A stretch of 64,000 nucleotides of DNA from an uncultured Clostridia bacterium (GTDB lineage Bacteria; Bacillota; Clostridia; Oscillospirales; Acutalibacteraceae): contig CALWVR010000011.1 in the NCBI GenBank assembly GCA_944385105.1, forward strand, positions 62,001 to 126,000, in the 5' to 3' direction. The translations under genes and the position numbers were made by a program. Below the pieces are notes generated by a model. That model saw only the letters and a list, made by a program, of their open reading frames with translations, had not been told where the DNA came from and made no database searches. Of the stretch, positions 8,174 through 15,732 are shown piece after piece. Numbering within the stretch: position 1 is the stretch's first letter; each line of letters begins with the position of its first letter.

Positions 8174-10324
8174 ATGGGAAAAAAATTTTTATCAGTTATT
8201 TTGTCTGTATTAATGTTTGCTTGTCCGCTTAGTATATTTGCAGCGGAAACAAACCAGTTTGAGGAGGTTTGCAACTTCTATGATTACGCAAACAAGGAGC
8301 TAATTAGTTCTAATAGTGATATCACTTTCGATGCTGCAAGTGAAAAGTTTATAAAATATTATGACAAAGCAGTAGAATATATTAAGGAACACCCTAATGA
8401 TTTTGATCCTGAATCAGATATTGGTAAGATAGTACAGGCAGAAAGTTATTTCAATCTTCCTCAAAATAAAGATGCGGGAACATACATAGACCCGGATAAC
8501 GAAGATTCTTGGAGAACGGCTAGTGGCTTGTTGGATAACTATGATTTTCATTTGATTAAAAGCACCCTGTTTCTCAAGCAAACTCTATTATATCTAAAGG
8601 AAAAAAATACTGATGTATTTGGCACTGATAACATAGAGGAGCTGAATAAGCTTGGAGACGCTGTAGCTTACCTTGAAGAAAACTTACCAGAAATAATATA
8701 TTCTATTGAAGAAAGCCTTATAGAATATATAAAATCTTTGCCACTCTCTAACGTTGTGAAGGAGGATATGGAAAGAGAAATTTTTAAAACACAAGTAGTA
8801 GATTTTGGATTCCTAAGAAGCTACGATTATCTTTATGATGGTTTTACTTTAAAGGGTGTAACTTTAATTGATCAAAACATTTCTGTAGAAGAAAATATTA
8901 AGAAATGTTACAAATTATTCAATGAAATAGAGAAAAAGCGCAAAGCTCCAAGTTACTTAATAGAAGCTGCTGCTAACCCATGCACAGCAAATGCATTCAA
9001 TACTTGGGATCTAAGTGACTGGGGAGAAAATGCAAAATATATGGATACAAGGGAAAATTTTATAGTCCTTTTCACACCTATTATAATTCCATTTACACTA
9101 AATGGACAAGATCTAGAATCAGATATTATTAATCTTAGTGAATTATTAGGCCATGAATTTGGCCACCTTGTTCAATGCTACAGTCCCTGTAACGTTGATT
9201 ATGCTGGGGACCAATACTCTATATCTGACATAAGTTGGGCTTATAAGAATTATGGAATTTACAACGATAGTTACCATGGTAATTGGGATGATGAGGAAAA
9301 ATATAAAGAAGCATTTAAGGAAGCGTTAAATTATTTTAAAAAAAGTAACCAAAAGTATGCTTCCATACTTCAGGCTGAAGATATTGCTTACTTTGATGAT
9401 CTTCGTAATCAAATTAAAAATCATTTTGAAAGTATGCCTCTAGAGGATATGGGATACAGTGAAACAGAAAGAGTGAACGGTGATGCAATTTATAATGAAG
9501 TGTTCTGTGATATCTATGGATTGAATACTGCTATGAAGTATATGAAGCTTTGCGGAAAAACAGATTTTGAAAAATTATTCAGGACTTGCTCTCAATTCTT
9601 CTATGAACAGTCATTTGAAAAACAAGAACCAAATGAGGAGAAACAGCAAGAATTAAGAAAGAATCGATTGTATGGGGAAGAGGCTTGCTCTTACCCTGTT
9701 AATGGTTTTATTAGAGTAAATGGAGTATTAACCATGATACCTGAATATGTTGATTGGGCAAAAGCAAAAGCTAGGGCTTACCATCCTGAATTCTCGGCAA
9801 CGGACCAAGCCACTGGAGTACAAATTCAAGCAGATATGGGTAAGCTTGTTGACGGCGTAAGCTTAAACGTAAGTAAGTTAAACAAGAACACTGATGCATA
9901 TAACACCACGTTTTCTAATGTGGATAAGCACATAAAGGACCAAATTGAAAATATTGACATTTATAGCGTGTCCGTAGTAGACCGTAATGGTAATACTGTG
10001 CAACCCGAGGCTGGCGTCGGAGCTGTTAAACTGAGAATCCCTATTCCTCAAGGTTTCGACAATGCTGATCTCTCTGCATTGTATATAGCATATGGTAATT
10101 ATAATGATGAAAAAAGTAAAGGTAATATAGTCAACTTAAACGGCACGGACTACTATGAGTTTGAGGTTACACACTTTAGTGACTATGCCCTAGTCGACGA
10201 ATTAACTACATATGAGAAAATGTTTTGGCCTATAGTTTTGATTTCCGTCGTTGTTTTAGCTGTGATCATAATTAGTATCGTTTTATACAATAAGAAAAAG
10301 AAGGCTTCATTTAGCTCTAAATAA
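8174..10324 (+). CDS. Membrane-anchored HExxH zinc metalloprotease, copy 1
   Basis: A 716-residue secreted protein tethered to the outer membrane face. Seen in order: a signal peptide ending near FAA (residue 23), a helical N-terminal region, the zinc motif HEFGH at residues 327-331, a candidate third ligand in YNEVFCD near 442, a beta-rich C-terminal domain (about 545-670) with the IPIPQGF and HFSDYALV motifs common in clostridial surface proteins, a membrane segment (about 680-703) and a Lys-rich tail. The ATG at 8174 is chosen because AAGGA lies 8 bases upstream; the ATG at 8165 overlaps that site. Gluzincin type is inferred. The family and substrate are unknown to me. Confidence 0.8.
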   Translation: MGKKFLSVILSVLMFACPLSIFAAETNQFEEVCNFYDYANKELISSNSDITFDAASEKFIKYYDKAVEYIKEHPNDFDPESDIGKIVQAESYFNLPQNKDAGTYIDPDNEDSWRTASGLLDNYDFHLIKSTLFLKQTLLYLKEKNTDVFGTDNIEELNKLGDAVAYLEENLPEIIYSIEESLIEYIKSLPLSNVVKEDMEREIFKTQVVDFGFLRSYDYLYDGFTLKGVTLIDQNISVEENIKKCYKLFNEIEKKRKAPSYLIEAAANPCTANAFNTWDLSDWGENAKYMDTRENFIVLFTPIIIPFTLNGQDLESDIINLSELLGHEFGHLVQCYSPCNVDYAGDQYSISDISWAYKNYGIYNDSYHGNWDDEEKYKEAFKEALNYFKKSNQKYASILQAEDIAYFDDLRNQIKNHFESMPLEDMGYSETERVNGDAIYNEVFCDIYGLNTAMKYMKLCGKTDFEKLFRTCSQFFYEQSFEKQEPNEEKQQELRKNRLYGEEACSYPVNGFIRVNGVLTMIPEYVDWAKAKARAYHPEFSATDQATGVQIQADMGKLVDGVSLNVSKLNKNTDAYNTTFSNVDKHIKDQIENIDIYSVSVVDRNGNTVQPEAGVGAVKLRIPIPQGFDNADLSALYIAYGNYNDEKSKGNIVNLNGTDYYEFEVTHFSDYALVDELTTYEKMFWPIVLISVVVLAVIIISIVLYNKKKKASFSSK

Positions 10325-10334
10325 TTTAGTTATC

Positions 10335-10380
10335 AAAAGTCTGTCGGGTAACGAGAATAGTTACTTTGGCAGGCTTTTAT
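10335..10380 (+). terminator. Terminator of metalloprotease gene, copy 1
   Basis: A long stem pairs AAAAGTCTGTC and GTAAC with GTTAC and GGCAGGCTTTT, with G-U pairs, and ends in T. It is almost the same as the one at 13067-13111. Confidence 0.75.
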
Positions 10381-10490
10381 TTTCTACCCTTCTTAAAATA
10401 ATAAAGTTATTAAGAGTTTTTAGGTGGTAGGTAACAACCGAAAATTAAAAAAATTATACTTTAAATAAACTAAGTATAATATAAAAACGC

Positions 10491-10519
10491 TTGACATAAA
10501 ATTCTTTATATGCTATTAT
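10491..10519 (+). promoter_or_regulatory. Promoter of the tRNA-Trp/tRNA-Thr operon
   Basis: TTGACA (10491-10496) and TATTAT (10514-10519) are spaced by 17 bases, about 18 bases ahead of tRNA-Trp. Confidence 0.75.
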
Positions 10520-10536
10520 TTTTATTATTGGCACAT

Positions 10537-10612
10537 AGGGGTATAGCTCAGATGGTAGAGCAGTGGTCTCCAAAACCACGTGTCGAGGGTTCGAGTCCTT
10601 CTGCCCCTGCCA
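10537..10612 (+). tRNA. tRNA-Trp (anticodon CCA)
   Basis: A full cloverleaf: acceptor AGGGGTA/TGCCCCT, D arm GCTCAGATGGTAGAGC, anticodon loop CTCCAAA, T arm AGGGTTCGAGTCCTT, discriminator G and encoded CCA. It is absent from the homologous position in copy 1. Confidence 0.96.
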
Positions 10613-10617
10613 TTTTT

Positions 10618-10693
<76 letters not shown>

Positions 10694-10720
10694 TGATTTT
10701 AGCTTCATATTATATTAAGT

Positions 10721-10747
10721 AAAGAGTCCGGGTTTTCCGGGCTCTTT
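10721..10747 (+). terminator. Terminator of the tRNA operon
   Basis: The same hairpin as at 7991-8017 (AAAGAGTCCGG stem) with a T-rich tail, 28 bases after tRNA-Thr. Confidence 0.85.
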
Positions 10748-10852
10748 ATTTATTTGAATTCTTTTTCGTCTTTTTTCCGTGTTCATAATTAAAGCTCTCT
10801 TCGTTTATTTAGTATAAAAAAATAAAAATAAAGAACTTTTTTTCATAAATTA

Positions 10853-10881
10853 TTGACATATATGGAATAATATGATAAAAT
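10853..10881 (+). promoter_or_regulatory. Promoter of metalloprotease gene, copy 2
   Basis: TTGACA (10853-10858) and TAAAAT (10876-10881) are 17 bases apart. The -35 box is perfect here, unlike copy 1. Confidence 0.7.
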
Positions 10882-10914
10882 ATATACTAATAACAAAAAG
10901 AAAGGATGAACACA

Positions 10915-13056
10915 ATGGGAAAAAAATTTTTATCAGTTATTTTGTCGGCATTAATGTTTGCTTGTCCGCTTAGTATATTTGCAGCGGAAACAAGCCAGTT
11001 TGAGGAGGTTTGCAACTTCTATGATTACGCAAACAAGGAGCTAATTAGTTCCAATAGCGATAGCTTTGTAAAGGTTACATCAGAAAAATTCAAAAAATAC
11101 TACGATAAAGCAACAGAATATATAATAGAACACGCTAATGATTTTGATCCTGAATCAGATATTGGCAAAATGGCACAGTTAATGAATTATCTTCATTCCA
11201 CAGATGAAGTAACCGTAACCTTTTATGATGGAGGCAGTTGGACAGATTCTCCTATGCACTTCTTTAACGATAGTACAAATATTGTAGCTATTCAAAATAT
11301 TCTATTTCTTAAGCAAACCCTAGCATATTTAAAAGAAAAAAATATTGATGTATTTGGCACAGACAATGTAGAAGAACTAAATAGACTGGGGGATGCTGTA
11401 GCTTACTTTGAAGAAAACTTATCAGAAATAATATATTCTATTGAAGAAAGCCTTATAGAATATATAAAATCTTTGCCACTTTCTAATGCTGTAAAAGAGG
11501 ATATGGAAAGAGAAATTTTAAAAACACAAATAGTTGATTTTGGATTTTTAAGAAGCTATGATTACCTTTATGATGGCTTTTCTTTAAAGGATGTAACTTT
11601 ACTTAATAAGGATCGTTCTATGTCAGATAATATTAATGCACTTGGTGATTTAGAGGATAAATTAAGAAAAGCACTTAAACTTCCAAATAACGTAATAGCA
11701 GCTGCGACGGATGTATGTAGTCTAAATGCATACAACACTAGTGATACAAGTGATTGGGGAGAAAATGCAAAATACATGGATACTATGCAAAATTTTGTAA
11801 TATTTACTGTACCTTTGTTACTTGCATTCACATTAAACGGTGAAGACTTAGAATTAGATATTATTGATTTTAGCGAAACATTAGGACACGAATTTGGTCA
11901 TCTCATTCAAAGATATAGTCCTGATAATATTGATTATTTTGAAGGGCAATATTCCGCATGCAACATAAGTAATGCATATTCAAGTATGGGACGTTGGGGA
12001 GAAACTTCATACTATTATCAATATGGTATAGATCTATATAATAGTTACTTTAAAGGGTATTTGAATAACCATAAAGAAGATAATAAAAAGTACACTTCTG
12101 TACTTCAAAGTGAAGATGTTCCTTATTTTGACGATCTTCACAATCATATAAAAAATCACTTTGAAAGCATGCCATTAGAAGATATGGGGTATAGTGAAAC
12201 AGAAAGAATAGAAGGTGATGCAGTTTACAATGAAGTGTTCTCTGATATCTATGGATTGAATACTGCTATGAATTATATGAGGCGCAGCGGAAATACAGAT
12301 TTTGAAAAACTATTTAAAGTATATTCTTCTTTTAACTATGAAAAGCCATTTGATGCGCAGGAACCAAATGAGGAAAAGTGCAAAGAATTAAGAGATAAAA
12401 AATTGTACGGCAGCACTAACTGCTCTTACCCAGTTGGTTCTACTAGAACAAACGGAGTATTAACCATGATACCTGAATATGTTGATTGGGCAAAAGCAAA
12501 AGCCAGGGCTTACCATCCTGAATTTTCAGCAACAGACGAAGCCACTGGAGTACAAATTCAAGCAGATATGGGTAAGCTTGTTGACGGCGTAAGATTAAAT
12601 GTAAGTAAATTGGGCAAGGACACCGATGCATATAACACCACGTTTTCCAATGTGGATAAGCACATAAAGGACCAAATTGAAAATATTGACATTTATAGTG
12701 TGTCCATAATAGACCGTAATGGTAATACTGTGCAACCCGAGGCTGGCGTCGGGGCTGTTAAACTGAGAATCCCTATTCCTCAAGGTTTTGACAAGGCTGA
12801 CCTCTCTGCATTGTACATAGCCTACGGTAGTTATGGAGATGAAAAAAGTAAGGGTACTATAGTTAATTTAAACGGCAACGACTATTATGAGTTCGAAGTT
12901 CAACATTTTAGTGACTATGCTCTAGTCGACGAATTAACTACATATGAGAAAATGTTTTGGCCTATAGTTTTGATTTCCGTCGTTGTTTTGGCTGTGATCA
13001 TAATTAGTATCGTTTTATACAATAAGAAAAAGAAGGCTTCATTTAGCTCTAAATAA
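10915..13056 (+). CDS. Membrane-anchored HExxH zinc metalloprotease, copy 2
   Basis: A 713-residue paralog of the upstream protein with the same layout: signal peptide, HEFGH at residues 325-329, a downstream YNEVFSD as candidate third ligand, a C-terminal IPIPQGF/HFSDYALV domain, a membrane segment and a Lys-rich tail. The first 50 or so residues and the last 200 or so are nearly identical to copy 1. The region around residues 90-120 and the stretch after the zinc motif are clearly different. The start is chosen from the AAGGA spacing as for copy 1. The two proteins probably share a mechanism but differ in substrate or recognition surface. Confidence 0.8.
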   Translation: MGKKFLSVILSALMFACPLSIFAAETSQFEEVCNFYDYANKELISSNSDSFVKVTSEKFKKYYDKATEYIIEHANDFDPESDIGKMAQLMNYLHSTDEVTVTFYDGGSWTDSPMHFFNDSTNIVAIQNILFLKQTLAYLKEKNIDVFGTDNVEELNRLGDAVAYFEENLSEIIYSIEESLIEYIKSLPLSNAVKEDMEREILKTQIVDFGFLRSYDYLYDGFSLKDVTLLNKDRSMSDNINALGDLEDKLRKALKLPNNVIAAATDVCSLNAYNTSDTSDWGENAKYMDTMQNFVIFTVPLLLAFTLNGEDLELDIIDFSETLGHEFGHLIQRYSPDNIDYFEGQYSACNISNAYSSMGRWGETSYYYQYGIDLYNSYFKGYLNNHKEDNKKYTSVLQSEDVPYFDDLHNHIKNHFESMPLEDMGYSETERIEGDAVYNEVFSDIYGLNTAMNYMRRSGNTDFEKLFKVYSSFNYEKPFDAQEPNEEKCKELRDKKLYGSTNCSYPVGSTRTNGVLTMIPEYVDWAKAKARAYHPEFSATDEATGVQIQADMGKLVDGVRLNVSKLGKDTDAYNTTFSNVDKHIKDQIENIDIYSVSIIDRNGNTVQPEAGVGAVKLRIPIPQGFDKADLSALYIAYGSYGDEKSKGTIVNLNGNDYYEFEVQHFSDYALVDELTTYEKMFWPIVLISVVVLAVIIISIVLYNKKKKASFSSK

Positions 13057-13066
13057 TTTAGTTATC

Positions 13067-13111
13067 AAAAGTCTGTCGGGTAACGAGAATAGTTACTTCG
13101 GCAGGCTTTTT
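13067..13111 (+). terminator. Terminator of metalloprotease gene, copy 2
   Basis: The same long G-U containing stem as at 10335-10380, ending in a TTTTT tract. Confidence 0.75.
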
Positions 13112-13296
13112 AAATTTAATCGTCTTCACTTTCCCTTCTAAAAGTGGTAAAATATGTATAAAAATTATAATAATCATATAAAACGCCTGTGCTTTGTTGT
13201 CTGTATAATTAATATTTTCTTTACCGTATTTACAAACAGTAGATTTTGTGATAAAGTTTATACTATAATTTATATCTTTAAGCAGGGAGTATCTTT

Positions 13297-13956
13297 ATGA
13301 AACTAGCAGTTATCAAAAAATCTATCACATTTTTTATATGTTTTTTACTTTCTTTCGCATTTGTACCGCACATCCAAACATTTGCCTCATTTAACGAGCT
13401 AATGACTTTTTATCATTCTGGTGGATTTTATCAAGGTGTACAAATGGCAAAAAATGATTACCTATCAGACCACCCTGAAGACAAAACAGAATATGAGTGC
13501 CATTATTTAATGCCACAAGAGGCTCTTAACGAATGGGGACGTTACATTCGCCGGGTAAGAGCGGAAAATCATAGGAGTACAGTAACTATCAGTAATGCAT
13601 TCTTAGTTAATGACCCGCAGCAAAATTGGGCACCTGCGATTATTATGGAAAAAGCTGACCATGAAAAAACCATCAGTCACTATGACTCTTCCAGTACACT
13701 TAAAAAACAGCATTTAGCTAAACAATACATTTGCCGTCAGGCTCAAGAACTTATTTTTAGAGGTGACGTTGTTGGTGTCGTTATGAATGAAATTAATTCC
13801 ATACGCAAAACGTTTGGCAACAAATATGATATTGCTATAGGCAAAGCATTACAATATGTACAAAGTTTAAGAATACGTAGTCTAGATACATATACTCTTG
13901 TCATGGATAATCCTTATGATCCTCTTTGGTTTTTTAAATACTCCTTTGAGGGATAA
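13297..13956 (+). CDS. Secreted protein of unknown function
   Basis: 219 residues with a clear signal peptide (hydrophobic residues 10-30, cleavage near TFA) and a polar, aromatic-rich mature part. I recognise no catalytic motif. It contains FYHSGGFYQGVQMAK, several His residues (for example HYLMPQEAL) and a C-terminal NPYDPLWFFKY segment. An AGGGAG site precedes the ATG. It follows the metalloprotease pair in the same direction but has its own 185-base upstream gap, so it may be a surface or secreted companion. It is not a truncated copy of the proteases. Confidence 0.6.
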   Translation: MKLAVIKKSITFFICFLLSFAFVPHIQTFASFNELMTFYHSGGFYQGVQMAKNDYLSDHPEDKTEYECHYLMPQEALNEWGRYIRRVRAENHRSTVTISNAFLVNDPQQNWAPAIIMEKADHEKTISHYDSSSTLKKQHLAKQYICRQAQELIFRGDVVGVVMNEINSIRKTFGNKYDIAIGKALQYVQSLRIRSLDTYTLVMDNPYDPLWFFKYSFEG

Positions 13957-13968
13957 AGTTATTTTATA

Positions 13969-14202
13969 TTATGTAACTAATGTATTATATTTAAACTGTA
14001 AAATTATGGTTGATAATATCAATCCTTCATAATATAATAAATGTAACAATAGGTCGTCGTTTAAAAAACGGATGTCCAAATGATTTTTAGTTAAAATAAC
14101 CGCAAACCTTTGGCAGAGGGCGGTTATTTTTTTGGGGTATATTTTTAAAGTTGAATTGAGTACTAGTAAAATTAGTAGTATTATTAGTAGATCTATATTC
14201 AT
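13969..14202 (-). CDS. Small hydrophobic peptide, type I toxin-like
   Basis: A 77-codon frame. The first 25 or so residues are a short acidic start (MNID), a run of Leu/Ile (LLIILLILLVL), then NSTLKIYPKK, which is the layout of single-span type I toxins and holin-like toxins of Firmicutes. A strong AAAGGAG site precedes the ATG at 14202. The frame continues through a strong stem-loop (14093-14130), so the functional peptide could be shorter in practice, and the rest may be antisense target. A promoter on the opposite strand would make an overlapping RNA. Toxicity is inferred from the layout. Confidence 0.55.
   Translation of the reverse strand: MNIDLLIILLILLVLNSTLKIYPKKITALCQRFAVILTKNHLDIRFLNDDLLLHLLYYEGLILSTIILQFKYNTLVT
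14010..14038 (+). promoter_or_regulatory. Convergent promoter for a putative antisense RNA
   Basis: TTGATA (14010-14015) and TATAAT (14033-14038) are 17 bases apart on the plus strand, inside and opposite the small hydrophobic gene. Confidence 0.55.
14045..14135 (+). ncRNA. Putative antisense RNA (type I antitoxin candidate)
   Basis: From the promoter at 14010-14038 to the stem-loop and T tract at 14093-14137 a transcript of about 90 bases would be fully complementary to the 3' half of the small hydrophobic gene. It contains GTCGTCGTTTAAAAAACGG, which can form a loop structure suited to pairing with the sense RNA. Expression is not demonstrated by the sequence. Confidence 0.5.
14093..14130. 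terminator. Stem-loop shared by toxin-like gene and antisense RNA
   Basis: An 11-bp stem AAAATAACCGC/GCGGTTATTTT with a 16-base loop, followed by a run of T on the plus strand. It can end the antisense RNA and, in reverse, structure the sense message. Confidence 0.8.
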
Positions 14203-14273
14203 GACTTTCACTCCTTTCTTAAGGAGTAACACCCCGCCCTTTGCCTGGACAAAACCTCTTGTTATAGAGTTTG

Positions 14274-14302
14274 ATTATACAATAAAACCCCGAACAAATC
14301 AA
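14274..14302 (-). promoter_or_regulatory. Promoter of the small hydrophobic gene
   Basis: On the minus strand TTGATT (14297-14302) and TATAAT (14274-14279) are 17 bases apart. The leader would be about 65 bases and contains GGGCGGGGTGTTACTCC, which can pair locally. Confidence 0.6.
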
Positions 14303-14343
14303 CATAAAATTCCAAAAAAGAAAGAGACTTAAGTAAGTCTCTT

Positions 14344-14586
14344 TTACTGTATTTCTTGTTCTAAGTTATTGAAGTCTTCAGTGTTAAAGAAAGCCCCAAG
14401 GGTAATTTCCAAACCGTCGCATAATTTTTTAATTGTCACGATGCCGGGATTTTTACTTTTTCCATACAAAATATTTTTCAAAGTAGAGGTTGGTATACCT
14501 GATACATTGGCAAGCTTGTTTATAGTAATTCTTTTATCATCACATAGCGCCTGTATTCTAAGCGCGATAGCCATTCTTGTGTCCAT
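14344..14586 (-). CDS. XRE-family helix-turn-helix regulator (A)
   Basis: An 80-residue protein consisting of one Cro/CI-type HTH. Helices 2 and 3 are in the ITINKLANVSGIPTSTLKNIL segment, and the C-terminal part TIKKLCDGLEITLGAFF is typical of small XRE repressors. The start at 14586 has an AGGAGGG site; a longer frame upstream is a shadow that includes the hairpin at 14682-14715. A decayed relative lies directly upstream. It probably represses its own promoter at the motif at 14635-14649. Confidence 0.85.
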   Translation of the reverse strand: MDTRMAIALRIQALCDDKRITINKLANVSGIPTSTLKNILYGKSKNPGIVTIKKLCDGLEITLGAFFNTEDFNNLEQEIQ

Positions 14587-14621
14587 ACTATCCCTCCTAT
14601 AATTAAATTTAAAGAAAAGTA

Positions 14622-14651
14622 TTGACAAATATGAGCTATATATGATACTAT
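14622..14651 (+). promoter_or_regulatory. Divergent promoter with operator-like motif upstream of XRE A
   Basis: TTGACA (14622-14627) and TACTAT (14646-14651) with an 18-base spacer face away from the XRE gene. The spacer holds GCTATATATGATACT, a motif that recurs before the decayed XRE (15010-15025) and, in weaker form, near 15377-15390. It would transcribe toward the hairpin at 14682-14715. Confidence 0.5.
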
Positions 14652-14681
14652 TTACATAATGTGTGAAATTTTTACAAAAAA

Positions 14682-14715
14682 ATAAAATCAAGGCAACACC
14701 AAACCTTGATTTTAT
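14682..14715. terminator. Perfect 12-bp hairpin between convergent promoters
   Basis: ATAAAATCAAGG pairs perfectly with CCTTGATTTTAT around a 10-base loop. A run of seven T follows on the minus strand; the plus-strand tail is weaker. It ends short transcripts from one or both flanking promoters. Confidence 0.7.
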
Positions 14716-14716
14716 C

Positions 14717-14744
14717 ATTTTACCTCTTGCCATAAAAAAGTCAA
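14717..14744 (-). promoter_or_regulatory. Possible minus-strand promoter facing the hairpin
   Basis: TTGACT (14739-14744) and TAAAAT (14717-14722) with a 16-base spacer on the minus strand. A transcript would hit the hairpin within about 40 bases, so this is either an attenuated leader for XRE A or a short RNA. Confidence 0.35.
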
Positions 14745-15030
14745 ATATTTCAGTGCTAAAGAAGGCTATAAGAGTATTTTTTTTAAGCCGTCGTTTAGTT
14801 TTCCAACTATTACAATACTTGGATTATTGATTTTTATATAAAATATATTTTAATGTAGACTTTTAATTAATAAACCTGAAATTTCAGTATACTGCTTAGT
14901 GTGATCATTTGAGCGTCGCATAACAATTGTCAGCTAAACGCCACGGCTATAAAGTATAACAACTTACTTCCCTTCTCTTATAGTCTACTATAAATCGTGG
15001 ACAAATGTCGTCTATATATGACACTTTCTA
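14745..15030 (-). pseudogene. Decayed XRE regulator with its operator
   Basis: This stretch aligns along its length with the intact XRE gene A and its upstream region. CAGTGCTAAAGAAGGC matches CAGTGTTAAAGAAAGC, CCGTCGTTTAG matches CCGTCGCATAA, and GGACAAATGTCGTCTATATA matches TTGACAAATATGAGCTATAT. The frame is broken by many substitutions and gaps, and no start with a good ribosome site remains. It is a relic of a second copy of the same regulator unit, including the operator-like motif at 15010-15025. Confidence 0.7.
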
Positions 15031-15042
15031 CTTATTTTTTAT

Positions 15043-15297
15043 TTAAATTGTTTTTTTAAGTTCATATTCCAATAAATCTCCTACTTCACAATCGAGTATA
15101 TAACAAATTCTAGCTAATAAATCTAAGTCTAGCCTTTCAACTTCATTATTATACCACTTATCGATAACCTCAAATCTTGTGCCCACATAATCAGCTACAC
15201 GGCTTCTTGTTAATCCTCTCTCATCCATTCTATCCTTTAATTTCAATTTTATTCTTCCATAATACTTGAATGAAAATATAGAATCATTATCTTTCAT
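15043..15297 (-). CDS. XRE-family regulator (B)
   Basis: An 84-residue Cro/CI-type HTH protein. The DNA-binding part is MDERGLTRSRVADYVGTRFE, then VIDKWYNNEVERLDLDLLARICYILDCEVGDLLEY, a layout typical of small YozG/Cro-like repressors. The start at 15297 has a GGGGGG site 6 bases upstream; the longer frame to 15345 would place that site inside the gene. Its leader contains a 30-bp palindrome. Its targets are unknown; self-repression is likely. Confidence 0.83.
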   Translation of the reverse strand: MKDNDSIFSFKYYGRIKLKLKDRMDERGLTRSRVADYVGTRFEVIDKWYNNEVERLDLDLLARICYILDCEVGDLLEYELKKTI

Positions 15298-15310
15298 ACC
15301 AATCCCCCCT

Positions 15311-15340
15311 AATACGACACTATAGCAATAGCGTCGTATT
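15311..15340. promoter_or_regulatory. 30-bp palindrome in front of XRE B
   Basis: AATACGACACTAT and ATAGCGTCGTATT form 13-bp arms around 4 bases, with one position that becomes a G-U pair in the minus-strand RNA. It lies just before the GGGGGG ribosome site of XRE B and overlaps a weak TTGTCA/TATAGT promoter-like pair, so it may be an operator or a 5' leader hairpin. Confidence 0.6.
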
Positions 15341-15367
15341 GACAATATACATATATGCCATTACTAT
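15339..15367 (+). promoter_or_regulatory. Plus-strand promoter antisense to XRE C
   Basis: TTGACA (15339-15344) and TACTAT (15362-15367) are 17 bases apart. The arrangement copies that at 14622-14651. The transcript would run antisense into XRE gene C. Confidence 0.45.
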
Positions 15368-15394
15368 ATATAATGTAACTATATATGCGTGCTT

Positions 15395-15625
15395 TTAATT
15401 CTCTTCTCCCAACAGCCAGCTGGTACTTACATGTAATGCATCTGCAATAGCCAAAAGTTCTATGTCCGTTACTGGCCTTCTCCCTGATTCAATCTTAGAT
15501 ATAGCTGTCTTTTCTAAATATATTCCTCTCACTTCTAACCTTGCTAATAAATCAAGCTGAGTTATTTTGGGTTTGTTTCTTAGTCTTACCATCCTTACTC
15601 TTTTACCAATAATATTCTTAGACAA
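15395..15625 (-). CDS. XRE-family regulator (C), divergent from a SLOG-like gene
   Basis: A 76-residue classical XRE HTH: ITQLDLLARLEVRG, then LEKTAISKIESGRRPVTDIELLAIADALHVSTSWLLG. The KIESGRR motif marks the recognition helix end. A GGAGGGG site precedes the ATG. It is transcribed away from the SLOG-like gene at 15733. The 107-base space between them contains a perfect 21-bp palindrome on the SLOG promoter, so repression of the SLOG gene by this regulator is a reasonable inference. Confidence 0.88.
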   Translation of the reverse strand: MSKNIIGKRVRMVRLRNKPKITQLDLLARLEVRGIYLEKTAISKIESGRRPVTDIELLAIADALHVSTSWLLGEEN

Positions 15626-15673
15626 AATATCCCCTCCTAACCATTACTTGATTATAGATTAACTTTGTCTTGC

Positions 15674-15694
15674 AACTTGCTTATAAAGCAAGTT
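15674..15694. promoter_or_regulatory. 21-bp palindromic operator between XRE C and SLOG-like gene
   Basis: AACTTGCTT and AAGCAAGTT are perfect 9-bp arms around ATA. The left arm contains the -35 box (TTGCTT) of the SLOG-like gene. Confidence 0.7.
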
Positions 15695-15705
15695 TATGTT
15701 ATAAA
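15677..15705 (+). promoter_or_regulatory. Promoter of SLOG-like gene 1
   Basis: TTGCTT (15677-15682) and TATAAA (15700-15705) are 17 bases apart. The -35 box lies within the 21-bp palindrome, which fits repression by a bound dimer. Confidence 0.6.
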
Positions 15706-15732
15706 ATTATAATTATTAACGGAGGAAAAACT

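Larger units (their letters stand above)
7867..10380 (+). repeat. Tandem duplication, copy 1
   Basis: Copy 1 runs from the 3' end of thiZ through a promoter, a tRNA-less spacer, a terminator, the metalloprotease gene and its terminator. The matching order recurs at 10456-13111. The promoter offset is 2587 bases and the gene offset 2741. The 154-base difference is about the size of the two tRNA genes that only copy 2 contains. Signal-peptide and 3' regions are nearly identical between copies, while internal regions have diverged. Confidence 0.85.

Noticed and set aside
13297..13956. Secreted protein as a truncated third copy of the metalloprotease
   Set aside because: Only the presence of a signal peptide is shared; the mature sequence does not align and there is no HExxH motif.
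14132..14332. A plus-strand frame opposite the small hydrophobic gene
   Set aside because: No ribosome site; it reads through the promoter and ribosome site of the minus-strand gene.
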